Positions 1-9,513 of a stretch of 64,000 nucleotides of DNA are shown one piece after another (the first letter of the stretch is position 1; each line of letters starts with the position of its first letter). The stretch is from Methanobacterium sp. GTDB lineage: Archaea; Methanobacteriota; Methanobacteria; Methanobacteriales; Methanobacteriaceae. The notes below the pieces were generated by a model. The model did no database searches, was not told the DNA's origin, and saw only the letters and a list, made by a program, of their open reading frames with translations. Location of the stretch: the NCBI RefSeq assembly GCF_038562635.1, contig NZ_JBCFBO010000001.1, positions 1,590,643 through 1,654,642 of the forward strand, read 5' to 3'. The position numbers and the translations under genes were made by a program.

Positions 1-237
1 TCAAATGAAACCTTTGTTTCTTCTGTTCAAAATCAGATTAAGGGAGTTGTAAACGAAATTGTAAAAGTTGGCCCTATAGTCTGGATAGAAGTTAAAATAG
101 GAGAAATTAACTTTAAAGGGATTTTAACCCCAAATTCATGTGAAAAATTAAAGATTAAAAAAGGGAAAAACATCTATTTAAGTTTTAAATCGGTTAATGT
201 CAAAATAATTGATAAAAAGGAGTTCTATACTCCATAA
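1..237 (+). CDS. C-terminal end of a probable molybdate/tungstate ABC transporter ATPase (TOBE-like domain), partial
   Basis: The reading frame is open from base 1 and ends with TAA at 235-237, giving 78 residues of the C-terminus of a longer protein. The pattern 'IKGVVNEIVKVGPIVWIEVKIG' at the start, followed by 'ILTPNSCEKLKIKKG' and 'YLSFKSVNVKII', is that of a TOBE/Mop-type oxyanion-binding beta barrel, as found at the end of ModC/WtpC ATPases. The role fits the neighbours: the next genes need tungsten or molybdenum. The ATPase domain lies outside the window, so the assignment rests on the small domain and context only. A stand-alone molbindin or a TOBE-bearing regulator is the alternative. 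Confidence 0.6.
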   Translation, partial: SNETFVSSVQNQIKGVVNEIVKVGPIVWIEVKIGEINFKGILTPNSCEKLKIKKGKNIYLSFKSVNVKIIDKKEFYTP

Positions 238-261
238 TTAATTTAATTATTAAAGTGCTAA

Positions 262-570
<309 letters not shown>

Positions 571-620
571 AAAAATCACCTCTTACTAAGGCCAATATTC
601 ATTGAAGTATGTGTGTACTA

Positions 621-920
621 TTATTTTAAAGTTTCTTCAATAACAATTATAACAAGTTCATCGTCGGTGTTGGTATGTCGAATTTCCAAAATATCATCTT
701 TAATCTGTGTTAAATCAAGATGGACTGTATCATTTAATAATTCGCCCATTAATTGAAGTGTGAGGTTTAAGCTTTCATCTTCTTCATCTTCTTCTATATC
801 CAGAACTTCTCCAGGTACATACACCATATTATACGAAATTTCCAGAATATCATACTGTTTAACTTCATTTTTGACGTAATCTACAACGTCATTGGCACTC
901 AATATTATTTCAGTTTCCAT
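621..920 (-). CDS. Small acidic protein, paralogue of the previous gene, unknown function
   Basis: 99 residues, starting at ATG 920 after an AGTGAT ribosome binding site. It is strongly acidic in the middle (a run of D/E around residues 43-52) and lacks the cysteines of its paralogue. The shared blocks are VKNEVKQYD, the 'ISYNMVYVPGEV' strand and 'DDILEIRHT'. The two genes lie head to tail with about 50 bases between, as expected from a tandem duplication that has since diverged. Function unknown. The predicted fold is a small beta-rich domain by eye only. Confidence 0.7.
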   Translation of the reverse strand: METEIILSANDVVDYVKNEVKQYDILEISYNMVYVPGEVLDIEEDEEDESLNLTLQLMGELLNDTVHLDLTQIKDDILEIRHTNTDDELVIIVIEETLK

Positions 921-1020
921 GATTATCACTTGATCTTTCTGTAAAATAAAAGTTTCTAAAAGTTTTAATTTTAAAAAGTAGTCCTATATTTTCAAAAAAA
1001 AGAAAAACAACGACCAGCAA

Positions 1021-1112
1021 AAATTAAAAATTTTCACCGGTCCCTCGAAAATGAGTTTTCAGGGCCCTTGAAAACTCTTGAAATTATAAATTTCAAATTA
1101 TTTTCGAGTAGT
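1021..1112. repeat. Short palindrome mosaic (family member D)
   Basis: Between fwdC and the small paralogues there is a short stretch of nested inverted repeats. The clearest has arms TTGAAATT and AATTTCAA (1078-1085 and 1089-1096) around the three-base loop ATA. CTCGAAAATGAGTTTTCAGGG and the flanking sequence give further weaker pairings. The design matches the longer mosaics at about 18.1, 35.6 and 60.1 kb. It could also act as the 3' end of the fwd transcript. Confidence 0.5.
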
Positions 1113-1116
1113 TGAA

Positions 1117-1926
<810 letters not shown>

Positions 1927-1938
1927 GCTTAACACCCC

Positions 1939-3651
1939 TTATTTACCTGCTTGATTAATTGTTGTTTCAATTGGGTTAGGTAAATATTTGTCATATACCT
2001 GATAGTTTTCAAATTTAATTGAATAATATCTGGTAAAGTCAGGCATTACCCTTTCCATTACTGATTTTTCTTCTGCTTCTAATCCTTTTACGTTGGTCCA
2101 TAAAGTCTGGCTTGGTTTGATACTTACAACTTCACCGTCTTTGACTACTATTTGACCATCTTTAATTGTGTACATTGCAGCACCGAAAGCTTTTTCTATT
2201 GCTGCAGGGTCTTTAGATGGGTCTATGTCAAATGGGTTAATGTCATATACAGCTATGTCTGCGTTGTAACCAGGTGTGAATTCACCTCTGTCCTGATATC
2301 CGTAGATTTTAGCTGGTCCTGCTCTAGTAATGATTGCTATTTCATTGAAGTCGTATTCCCTGTCAATGGTTGCAAGTGCGGTTCTTCTGTGAGACCATGG
2401 GTGAACTTCTTTGTTGTCCATCATTTCATTTCTTCTTTCGCTGCTCATTAACCAGGAGATGATTCTTGGGTATCTTATGAATGGACCTGCGTTAGGGTGG
2501 TCAGTTGTTAAACAAACTTGCCATGGATCTTTGACTCCCATGAATAACTCTAATCCAACAGCCCACTGGAAAGCTGAAACTGGAGCTTTTGGTGAGTAAA
2601 TACATGGTACAATACCAGATGCTGTTTCCAGTTCAATATCCTTGTTAGCCCATTTGAGACCATTCAGCTGGTGTAAATCAAATTCAAATGGAGCATCAGC
2701 TGTCATGGTTGTGGTTTCGTCAAGGGTTATCTGTCCAACGTCCATTGTTACATGTTTGTTTTTGTTTATGTAATCTGTAACATAATCTGCACCAGATTCA
2801 ACATCTCTCCAGCTTGTACCAGCGTATGAATGGAACTGAGCGTGAGTTATGTGGACAGTCTGGTTTCTGACAGGTGAGTTTTTCTCAACATCTTTGACTA
2901 TGTCTAAAGATCCTATAGTTGTTGGGTAGTTTCCTGGGTGTCCTAAGTTGTTAGGGTGTATGTGTATTGAATGTGGCAGTCCTAACTTTTCGTTAGCTTT
3001 TGCAAGCGCAGTTATTACTTCTCTGGAAGTTACGTCCCAGTATGGAGCCGGGTCGTCAATTCCATGTACATTCATACCCCATCCCCATGCTTCACTTCCA
3101 CATGGGTTAACTATTTTTACACCGTAACATTTGGTGAGTTTTAACCATGAAGAGATGAATGCTGCAAGTTCATCTATTTTACCTTCTTTAGCAAACTGGA
3201 GTACAAACCAGTTGTTACCAAAGAGAGCAAGTGGAGTAATGTCGAGGTTAGGTATAGCCATTATTTCTTCGTGAGTGTGTTTAGCTTCTAGTGGAGGCAC
3301 AGCTGCTTCTGTTACTGTTCCGTATCCCATTCTAGAGTATCTGTATCCGGTTGCAGGACAGCTTGGTATGGAAAATCCACTTTCTGATCTTGCTACACCT
3401 TTTCTACCGGTTACACCTTTTCTTGAATCTTCAGGTCTGTACAACCTACCTACAACAAGTTTTGGTCCTGCTACGTGAGCGTGAGGATCAATTCCTGCAG
3501 GCATTACAATTTTATCAGTTACATCAATTACTTTAGCATCAGAAGAGACGTTTTCAACGATTTTTCCATCCTTGAACATTATGTCTTTCTTTTCTCCTGC
3601 TATCTTGTTGGCAGGGTCGTAAACAATACCGTTTTTAAGTATGTATTCCAT
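1939..3651 (-). CDS. fwdA: Formylmethanofuran dehydrogenase subunit A (amidohydrolase)
   Basis: 570 residues, full length. FwdA is the dinuclear-metal amidohydrolase subunit that condenses formate, made in FwdB, with methanofuran. Visible metal-site features are the HxH pair in GIDPHAHV (His57, His59), the lysine in CYGVKIVNPCG (Lys179, the position carboxylated in the known structure), the His-rich HSIHIHPNNLGHPGN segment, HITHAQFH, and the catalytic aspartate in LTTDHPNAGPF. Start ATG 3651 follows AGGTGATTTC. Fifth metabolic gene of the operon, between fwdB and fwdC with spacings of 8-12 bases. Confidence 0.97.
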   Translation of the reverse strand: MEYILKNGIVYDPANKIAGEKKDIMFKDGKIVENVSSDAKVIDVTDKIVMPAGIDPHAHVAGPKLVVGRLYRPEDSRKGVTGRKGVARSESGFSIPSCPATGYRYSRMGYGTVTEAAVPPLEAKHTHEEIMAIPNLDITPLALFGNNWFVLQFAKEGKIDELAAFISSWLKLTKCYGVKIVNPCGSEAWGWGMNVHGIDDPAPYWDVTSREVITALAKANEKLGLPHSIHIHPNNLGHPGNYPTTIGSLDIVKDVEKNSPVRNQTVHITHAQFHSYAGTSWRDVESGADYVTDYINKNKHVTMDVGQITLDETTTMTADAPFEFDLHQLNGLKWANKDIELETASGIVPCIYSPKAPVSAFQWAVGLELFMGVKDPWQVCLTTDHPNAGPFIRYPRIISWLMSSERRNEMMDNKEVHPWSHRRTALATIDREYDFNEIAIITRAGPAKIYGYQDRGEFTPGYNADIAVYDINPFDIDPSKDPAAIEKAFGAAMYTIKDGQIVVKDGEVVSIKPSQTLWTNVKGLEAEEKSVMERVMPDFTRYYSIKFENYQVYDKYLPNPIETTINQAGK

Positions 3652-3659
3652 GAAATCAC

Positions 3660-5036
3660 CTATTTAGCTAAAGCTCCTTCTTCGGATTGTGAAGTTCCTT
3701 GCTCAGCTTTGATTTTTTTAACTCTTTCTAATAATTCTTTTACGATCCATTCATCGTCTCTGCAAGTTTCAGGTTTGTCTATAGCTTTTTTCATGTAGAT
3801 TGGAACACCGTCCATCCTATAACTGGTACCAGCAGCTTCCACACCTATGAATGATCCTGGAAGTACTACATCTGCTATTTCAGTTGATGGTCCCCAGTGG
3901 ATATCTATCTGTATAACTGGAATTTCTGCAAGGTGTTTTACAGCTCCTCCAGGGTAGTGTGCTCCTGGATCTGCAGCTATTACCATGAATACATCACATT
4001 CTTTCCTTGTTAAGAGATCTATTGTGTTGGTTTCCCCGTTCATGTATCTCTGGTATCCTCTTGAGAAGTCGACACCGTATGGGAATCCAGTTTCATAAGC
4101 CATGAAAATATTGAACCCGTTAACGTTGAAGTGACCCCTCATAGGCATTAGTACCCATTTGGAGTATTTGTTTAAGTCAGCTATCATTTGAATAGCTATG
4201 TCAATGTTTCTCTGTTTGGATAATGTGTGGGTTAAACCTAAACCGAAGTAAAGTGTACCGAATTGAGCATTTTTCATTTTTTCGGTTAATTCATATATGT
4301 CTTCTTTAGGTATACCTGAAATTACATCTTTTTTGAGTTTTTTACCTTTTAAAACTGCCCTTATAGCATTATAGAACTCGTAATCACCGTTTTGTTCAAA
4401 CCCAATCCATACATCAGACATTTTAGCTGTGTCACTGTATTTAGGGTCCATTGTAACAACAGTTCTGTCGTATCTTCCCCTTGGCCTGAAGTATCCTCGT
4501 GGGAAAGTACTGTATCTAGCCATGTGTCTTGGGTGAGAGTTCATAGCGTTACTTCCAGTGTAAACAACCATGTCTGCACGGTTTTTACCTTCTCCGAGGG
4601 TGAAAATAGGGTATCCTACATTCTGAACTGCCTGAATAGAAGGACCGTGGCAGATAGTTGCCTGGTTGTCTAAGACAGCTCCTACTAATTCACCAAGTTC
4701 GAGACCGTAGTGCATGGTTTCAATTGAAGTTTCACTCCAACCGTAGAATACAGGCCTTACAGCTCCAGCTATGAGTTCTGCAGCTTTATCTAAAGCAGCA
4801 TCCCAGTCAACTTCTTCAAGTTCACCTTCTTCATTCCTTATCATTGGTACTAATAATCTCTGATCCATATCTTCCATAATCTTACTAGCACCTAGTCTGC
4901 AAGCATGTCTTACTGCAACAACATGCCCATCTTTAACTAAATAATCTAAATCGTCACAGTTACATCCGCAAAAAGCGCAAGTACAGTTTTCTACGATTTC
5001 ATCGTAGTCTGTTATTGGTTCTTCGTAATTTGCCAT
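3660..5036 (-). CDS. fwdB: Formylmethanofuran dehydrogenase subunit B (W/Mo catalytic subunit), Cys form
   Basis: 458 residues. FwdB reduces CO2 to formate at a tungsten or molybdenum bis-pyranopterin centre. The N-terminal [4Fe-4S] site is visible as CTCAFCGCNCDD with a later cysteine in HACRLG. The metal ligand is Cys129 in ATICHGPS, so this is the cysteine rather than the selenocysteine version. The pterin-binding part runs through GSNAMNSHPRHMARYS and the C-terminal DVVLPGSFIGVEAAGTSYR. Start ATG 5036 follows GGAGGTTAC. Tungsten use is inferred from similarity to Fwd rather than Fmd and from the small operon proteins; the sequence does not prove the metal. Confidence 0.95.
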   Translation of the reverse strand: MANYEEPITDYDEIVENCTCAFCGCNCDDLDYLVKDGHVVAVRHACRLGASKIMEDMDQRLLVPMIRNEEGELEEVDWDAALDKAAELIAGAVRPVFYGWSETSIETMHYGLELGELVGAVLDNQATICHGPSIQAVQNVGYPIFTLGEGKNRADMVVYTGSNAMNSHPRHMARYSTFPRGYFRPRGRYDRTVVTMDPKYSDTAKMSDVWIGFEQNGDYEFYNAIRAVLKGKKLKKDVISGIPKEDIYELTEKMKNAQFGTLYFGLGLTHTLSKQRNIDIAIQMIADLNKYSKWVLMPMRGHFNVNGFNIFMAYETGFPYGVDFSRGYQRYMNGETNTIDLLTRKECDVFMVIAADPGAHYPGGAVKHLAEIPVIQIDIHWGPSTEIADVVLPGSFIGVEAAGTSYRMDGVPIYMKKAIDKPETCRDDEWIVKELLERVKKIKAEQGTSQSEEGALAK

Positions 5037-5049
5037 TTATGTAACCTCC

Positions 5050-5586
5050 TTATAATTTCTTGTAGACCGGCATCTCTCCAAGTGAAGTAAGTTTGGCGAT
5101 GCTTTCTTCATCCTTATTACCGACGTATTTTTTGTAGGTTGCCCTCATAAGGTCAGCCATTAATAAAACGTCTTCATCAGATTTTTCAACTGTACACATG
5201 ATCCCCTTGTATGTAGGGTCACAGCAGCAGTAGGTCTCAGGGCTTGTTACTACATTTGCCCATGGTCCTTTTGGTATAAATATTGTGCCTTCATGAGGAG
5301 CATCCCTTGAGTGAGCAGCGAATACAATTACTTCTCCCCAGTCAGAAACTACTTTCACATGTTCCCAATTAGCGACACCTAATTTAGCCATGTCTTTAGG
5401 GTCCATGTATGCTACTCCTGCAACTTTTCTGTATTCATCTTTAAGGGTAGATCCTCTTTTTTTGCAAGCTCCTTGGTAAATGTCGGAACCTGTGTTAAGC
5501 ATTACTTCTAATTTAGTTCGTTCTTTAGCAGTTGGTTCTTCAAATTTTACTACTTTTGGAACGGCTGGTTTTTCTACATAAGTCAA
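5050..5586 (-). CDS. fwdD: Formylmethanofuran dehydrogenase subunit D (pterin dinucleotide-binding)
   Basis: About 178 residues. FwdD is the small molybdopterin-dinucleotide-binding barrel that completes the cofactor site of FwdB; in many other molybdoenzymes this domain is fused to the catalytic chain. Recognisable blocks are EVMLNTGSDIYQGACKKRG, the 'MDPKDMAKLGVANWEHVKVVS' segment and 'IFIPKGPWANVV'. The start is placed at TTG 5586 after a GAGGTG ribosome binding site; the GTG at 5595 is inside that site. It lies between fwdG and fwdB with gaps of 10 and 13 bases. Confidence 0.93.
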   Translation of the reverse strand: MTYVEKPAVPKVVKFEEPTAKERTKLEVMLNTGSDIYQGACKKRGSTLKDEYRKVAGVAYMDPKDMAKLGVANWEHVKVVSDWGEVIVFAAHSRDAPHEGTIFIPKGPWANVVTSPETYCCCDPTYKGIMCTVEKSDEDVLLMADLMRATYKKYVGNKDEESIAKLTSLGEMPVYKKL

Positions 5587-5596
5587 ATTTAACACC

Positions 5597-5827
5597 TCAT
5601 TCTAGCCAGATTGCATCTGTAGGACAGAATACTTGGCAGGTACCACATTTTGTACAGCTATCTTTACTGAATAATTTGATTACTCCATTTTCAACCATCA
5701 TAATTACGTCTTCGGTCTTAGGACCGTGTCCACCTGAAACTTCAGGACTGATTGATGCATTTATTGGGCATGCGACTACACAAACACCGCATCCGAGACA
5801 TTTGTCTTGGTTTACTTTAAGTTCCAT
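5597..5827 (-). CDS. fwdG: Formylmethanofuran dehydrogenase subunit G (2[4Fe-4S] ferredoxin)
   Basis: 76 residues with two complete ferredoxin motifs, CLGCGVCVVACP (starting near residue 10) and CTKCGTCQVFCP (near residue 57), each able to hold a [4Fe-4S] cluster. FwdG links the polyferredoxin FwdF to the catalytic subunit FwdB. Start ATG 5827 follows CAGGTGATCAA. Fits the family length exactly. Confidence 0.93.
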   Translation of the reverse strand: MELKVNQDKCLGCGVCVVACPINASISPEVSGGHGPKTEDVIMMVENGVIKLFSKDSCTKCGTCQVFCPTDAIWLE

Positions 5828-5845
5828 TTGATCACCTGTATGATT

Positions 5846-6886
5846 TTAAGTTTTTAAAGATTCTAATCTTTGTTGCCATGATTTGGATTTAGTAGGTGTG
5901 TAATTAACTGCAGTTCTTTTTACGTTTATAGCTTTTGTAGGACATACATTTGCACATGCTCCACAGTATATACAGAACTGTTCTTTTTTATCGATTTTAT
6001 CGCCGATTTCAGCTGGTTTGGATGGTTTGTGGAACTCTAATACATCACATGGGCATATATCTACACATGCTCCACATGCTTCACATTTTTCTTCGTCAAA
6101 TTCCAGTTCACCTTCGAATGGCTTTTCAACAGCTACTGCTTCTTTTGGACAGACGTCTTCACACCATCCGCATCTTACACATGATTCTTCATCAATGATT
6201 GCTTTACCAGTGATTTCAGCTGCTTCTGGGCTGATTTCGTATTCACCGTATGAACATGCTCTACATGCTTCCATTATAGCGTTTTCAGGACATGCACGTT
6301 TACATACACCACAGTAAACACATTTTTCTTCATCTACTGATATTTCGAAGTCTTCAGGCCCTTTCTGTTCAATGGTTATAGCGTCTGCAGGGCACATTTC
6401 TTCACATACACCACAGTCTATACATTTTTCTTTGTTGATTTCAATTTCACCAGATACAAGTTTTGACCTGTCTGGGAGTACCCTTGCAACAGTTACTGCT
6501 TCCTGTGGGCATGCTCTTTCACATGCTTTACAGTAAACACATGCGTCATCACTTATTTCTGCAGAAGATATGAGACGTGGGTAAGTTTCTATTTCTTTTA
6601 TTGGTTTACCGTCTATTGTGAGATCTAATGCATCTACAGGGCATGCAACATCACACATACCACAAAGTACACATTTATGTTCATCTATTGTTATTTTAGG
6701 CTCTTCAGCACCGGTCCTTACTATTGCACCAATGTCGCCGAGCTCTATTGCCTCTACTGGGCATATTTGTTCACAAATGCCGCAGCCAACACATGTTTCA
6801 TTCTTGAATGACAGCTTTCTTTCTTCTTCAGCTGATCTTTCAATGTCGAAATTTTTGGCTTTGACTTCTTTTACATTTGCAGCCAT
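5846..6886 (-). CDS. fwdF: Formylmethanofuran dehydrogenase subunit F (polyferredoxin, eight [4Fe-4S] motifs)
   Basis: 346 residues. Eight CxxCxxCxxxCP motifs can be counted in order (CVGCGICEQICP, CVLCGMCDVACP, CVYCKACERACP, CIDCGVCEEMCP, CVYCGVCKRACP, CVRCGWCEDVCP, CEACGACVDICP, CIYCGACANVCP), so eight clusters. FwdF is the electron wire of the Fwd complex. Between motifs five and six there is an extra CRAC. The first base of its ATG is also the last base of the fwdH stop (TAATG), so the two genes are translationally coupled. A strong GGAGGAAAAATA site precedes the start. Confidence 0.96.
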   Translation of the reverse strand: MAANVKEVKAKNFDIERSAEEERKLSFKNETCVGCGICEQICPVEAIELGDIGAIVRTGAEEPKITIDEHKCVLCGMCDVACPVDALDLTIDGKPIKEIETYPRLISSAEISDDACVYCKACERACPQEAVTVARVLPDRSKLVSGEIEINKEKCIDCGVCEEMCPADAITIEQKGPEDFEISVDEEKCVYCGVCKRACPENAIMEACRACSYGEYEISPEAAEITGKAIIDEESCVRCGWCEDVCPKEAVAVEKPFEGELEFDEEKCEACGACVDICPCDVLEFHKPSKPAEIGDKIDKKEQFCIYCGACANVCPTKAINVKRTAVNYTPTKSKSWQQRLESLKT

Positions 6887-7341
6887 TATTTTTCCTCCAA
6901 AACTATTTTAATTGAATTAGTAGGACATTTTTCTTCACACATAAGACATCCACAACATGACTCAGAGTCTATCTGTGCTTTGAGATTATCCAACGATATG
7001 GCATTCATCAAACATGTATCTACACAAAGCCCACAACCAATACATGAGTCCTTCACTTTTGCTCTGTATTTCTGGTTTAAACATGTCTTAACAATTGTTC
7101 TTGTTGTATCCATGTTTTCTAAAAGAGCACTTGTTAACTTCAGGAAGTCCTTTGGACAGAAACCTTTAATGAGTTCTGCTATCTCTATAGATCCCATAGA
7201 TATATTTCTACCATTTAAATAATGAGAAAGTGTTGATCTGTCCATATCCAACATTTCTGATATCTCTCTCTGGCTGCGTCCCTCTCTAATGAGTTCTACT
7301 GCCGCTAAATATTTTAATCCTGAAGCAATGTGTTTTGGCAT
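6886..7341 (-). CDS. fwdH: FwdH: helix-turn-helix plus 2[4Fe-4S] ferredoxin, first gene of the fwd operon
   Basis: 151 residues. The N-terminal half holds a clear helix-turn-helix (RSQREISEMLDMDRSTLSHY, residues about 23-42). The C-terminal half carries two ferredoxin motifs, CIGCGLCVDTCL and CCGCLMCEEKCP. In the first motif the usual final proline is replaced by leucine. This architecture matches FwdH described at the head of the tungsten fwd operon of Methanothermobacter. A DNA-binding domain joined to redox clusters suggests an autoregulator, but that is inference. The start is ATG 7341 after AAGGTGTCC; a GTG at 7350 is part of that ribosome binding site. Confidence 0.85.
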   Translation of the reverse strand: MPKHIASGLKYLAAVELIREGRSQREISEMLDMDRSTLSHYLNGRNISMGSIEIAELIKGFCPKDFLKLTSALLENMDTTRTIVKTCLNQKYRAKVKDSCIGCGLCVDTCLMNAISLDNLKAQIDSESCCGCLMCEEKCPTNSIKIVLEEK

Positions 7342-7352
7342 GATGGACACCT

Positions 7353-7369
7353 TGTGTATTAATTACACA
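7353..7369. promoter_or_regulatory. fwd operator 1, inverted repeat at the probable transcription start
   Basis: TGTGTA-N5-TACACA inverted repeat. It lies between the fwd TATA box (about 7380-7392 on the minus strand) and the ribosome binding site, where RNA polymerase should begin transcription. The same motif with the same five-base spacer recurs at 7430-7446. The arrangement suits a repressor. Confidence 0.65.
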
Positions 7370-7377
7370 TCTTGTTT

Positions 7378-7395
7378 CTATAAATATATATATTT
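7378..7395 (-). promoter_or_regulatory. fwd operon TATA box and BRE
   Basis: On the minus strand the sequence CGAAATATATATATTTATAG holds a purine-rich BRE followed by a long TATA element. Its centre lies about 45 bases upstream of the fwdH ATG. A start of transcription about 25 bases downstream would fall inside operator 1. Confidence 0.6.
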
Positions 7396-7429
7396 CGACT
7401 AGGTAAATATAGCAAGTTATATATACTGA

Positions 7430-7446
7430 TGTGTACTTGACACACA
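7430..7446. promoter_or_regulatory. fwd operator 2, upstream copy
   Basis: TGTGTA-N5-CACACA, the same inverted repeat as operator 1 with one changed base. Its centre is 77 bases upstream of the centre of operator 1, on the far side of the TATA box. Two matched sites flanking a promoter suggest cooperative binding or looping by a dimeric regulator. Confidence 0.6.
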
Positions 7447-7450
7447 TCTT

Positions 7451-7690
7451 TACACTATAAAAATCATCCCCTATACGCATACTTTTTCAAAAAAACTGCA
7501 TACAATTAAAGCCATTAAAATTCTTCAATTTTAAATTTCAAGCCAGATAAAGCTTTTTTCCATACCTGCATTTTGAACCCGTTTTATGGCCATCATGATT
7601 TTAAAATTTAACAAAAATAACAACCTATTTGCACCAGCTTTTTCAAGACATATTAAAGGTTAAAAAAATAATCAATAATGATATTTAGCT
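7451..7690. other. Divergent intergenic region between fwdH and moeA
   Basis: AT-rich sequence without a coding frame. Apart from the fwd promoter and operators at its left end I see only short A/T inverted repeats and no clear TATA box for moeA. Confidence 0.5.
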
Positions 7691-7700
7691 GGTGTCTATT

Positions 7701-8918
7701 ATGTACTCATCAAACTTAATTCCTGTAGAAAATGCACTGAAACTAATTGAAAGTGTAAAAATAACACTTAAAAAAGAAGATATACCTCTTGAAGAAGCAA
7801 ATACAAGAGTTTTAGCTGAAAACATTGAAGTATTAATTGATGTTCCCCCATTTGACAGATCTGCAATGGACGGGTATGCTGTAATAGCAGAAGATACAGT
7901 GATGGCATCCAAATCTAATCCAATATATCTTGAAGTTATAGATGAAATTGGTGCTGGAAGCGTATCTAATCACACCCTAAGTCAAGGACAAGCAATTAAA
8001 ATAGCAACAGGGGCACCTATGCCTCCAGGTTCAAACGCAGTTGTAATGGAAGAAGATATTGAACACGTAGATAATAAGATTAAAATAACTAAAAACGTTG
8101 CTTTTAATAGAGATGTAGCGCTTAAAGGCGAAGATTTAAAAAAAGGAGAAATTATTTTAAAGGAAGGCCAAATTCTAGATCCTAATCACCTTTCTGTGAT
8201 AGCCTCATCAGGTTACAGCAGGGTTAAAGTATTCAAAAAACCTGAAGTAGGAGTTATTATAACTGGAAATGAGCTTGTAGATCCAACCACAAATCTTGAA
8301 CCTGGGAAAATAGTGAATTCAAATAGATTTGCTTTGAAAGGACTGGTTGAAGATTCTTTTGCAGTTCCCCACATTAAACACTGCATAGATGATTTGGATA
8401 CCCTGGTAAATGAACTCCATGAATATGCCCAAAAATATGATGTAGTAATCACAACTGGAGGGACCGCAATCAGCAAGGGAGATGTTGTGGTAAGCGCAAC
8501 TTCTAAACTTGGAGAAGTTCTGGTTCACGGCGTTGCCATCAAACCAGGGAAACCTGCTGGATTTGGTGTTGTAAATAATAAACCTGTTTTCATGCTTTCA
8601 GGTTATCCAGTAGCTGCCGCAGTCCAATTTGACATTTTTGCAAGAAATTATATCCTAAAAATGCAGAATATCTACAAAAAGTTCGATTTAATAGAATGCA
8701 CTGCAGGTGATGATATAAGATCATCTAAAGGTAAGTGCAATATAATAAGAGCAAAGCTTGAAAAAGACTTGGTTTACCCAATAAAAACAAAAGCAGGCAT
8801 AAATAAATCAGCAGTGCTTTCAAACTGTTATATATTCATTGATGAAGATACTAAAGATATAAAAAAAGGTGAAAAGTGCAATATACTTAAATACAGCTCT
8901 TTAAAAGTTTTTGAGTGA
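7701..8918 (+). CDS. moeA: Molybdopterin molybdenumtransferase MoeA
   Basis: 405 residues from ATG 7701, which follows GGTGTCTATT; an upstream GTG at 7692 is within the ribosome binding site. MoeA inserts molybdate or tungstate into adenylylated molybdopterin. The N-terminal part has FDRSAMDGYAV and GAGS; the MPT-binding domain shows PEVGVIITGNELV, TTGGTAISKGD, and GVAIKPGKPAGFG; the C-terminal domain IV follows PVFMLSGYPVAAAVQFD. It is divergent from fwd and sits next to formate dehydrogenase, so it probably serves both enzymes. Confidence 0.95.
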   Translation: MYSSNLIPVENALKLIESVKITLKKEDIPLEEANTRVLAENIEVLIDVPPFDRSAMDGYAVIAEDTVMASKSNPIYLEVIDEIGAGSVSNHTLSQGQAIKIATGAPMPPGSNAVVMEEDIEHVDNKIKITKNVAFNRDVALKGEDLKKGEIILKEGQILDPNHLSVIASSGYSRVKVFKKPEVGVIITGNELVDPTTNLEPGKIVNSNRFALKGLVEDSFAVPHIKHCIDDLDTLVNELHEYAQKYDVVITTGGTAISKGDVVVSATSKLGEVLVHGVAIKPGKPAGFGVVNNKPVFMLSGYPVAAAVQFDIFARNYILKMQNIYKKFDLIECTAGDDIRSSKGKCNIIRAKLEKDLVYPIKTKAGINKSAVLSNCYIFIDEDTKDIKKGEKCNILKYSSLKVFE

Positions 8919-8938
8919 ATTTAAGTTATATTTTTATT

Positions 8939-9424
8939 TTATTCCTGATTTTTTGTAATCTGATCAAGAAGTTCATGAGCTTCCCCAAAATTCTCATCCT
9001 TTACAAGCAGGCCCCTAAGTATTTCAACCGCTTCATCATATTTTTTGAGATAATAAAAGCCGTTAGCCTGCAGGTATGAAGCATATTTATAGAAATCGTC
9101 GTCGTCTTTAGAGTAGGTGTAAAGGAAATTTTCAAGTGCAGTTACAGATTCATCATATTTTTTTAACATAAACAGAGTGTATCCTTTGTTATACCAAACC
9201 ATCCTATCAAGTGGATTTATACGAATAACCTGTTCAAAACAGGCCAGTGCTTGTTCATATTTCTTAAGTTCTAGAAGGGATATTCCTTTATTGTTCCATG
9301 CAGGAAAGAAATCTTCATCCAGATTAATTGCTTTATCAAAAAATTCGACTGCTCGTTGAACTTCACCCTGCCCTAAAAAGGACATCGCTTGTTTATGAAA
9401 CACTTCAGCTTCTTTTTTACCCAT
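8939..9424 (-). CDS. Tetratricopeptide repeat protein
   Basis: 161 residues from ATG 9424, preceded by GAGGTTGATTTTA. Four TPR-like helical pairs can be seen: HKQAMSFLGQGEVQRAVEFFDKAINL, 'FFPAWNNKGISLLELKKYEQALACFEQVIRI', 'RMVWYNKGYTLFMLKKYDESVTALENFL', and 'YKYASYLQANGFYYLKKYDEAVEILRGLL'. TPR proteins serve as protein-binding scaffolds; no enzyme motif is present. It lies directly downstream of fdhA on the same strand and could be an assembly factor, but nothing in the sequence proves that. Confidence 0.85.
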   Translation of the reverse strand: MGKKEAEVFHKQAMSFLGQGEVQRAVEFFDKAINLDEDFFPAWNNKGISLLELKKYEQALACFEQVIRINPLDRMVWYNKGYTLFMLKKYDESVTALENFLYTYSKDDDDFYKYASYLQANGFYYLKKYDEAVEILRGLLVKDENFGEAHELLDQITKNQE

Positions 9425-9513
9425 TAAAATCAACCTCAAAAACTCTATTATTTTCCATTATGATTACTTATTTCAACATCATATAAAACTGAAAAATTAA
9501 AATTATGATAAAC

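Noticed and set aside
3275..3798. Plus-strand open frames inside the fwd genes
   Set aside because: They are antisense to well-supported fwdA and fwdB, have no ribosome binding sites and no recognisable protein features.
7286..7480. 64-residue frame over the fwd promoter
   Set aside because: It overlaps the fwdH start, TATA box and operators and lacks any ribosome binding site.
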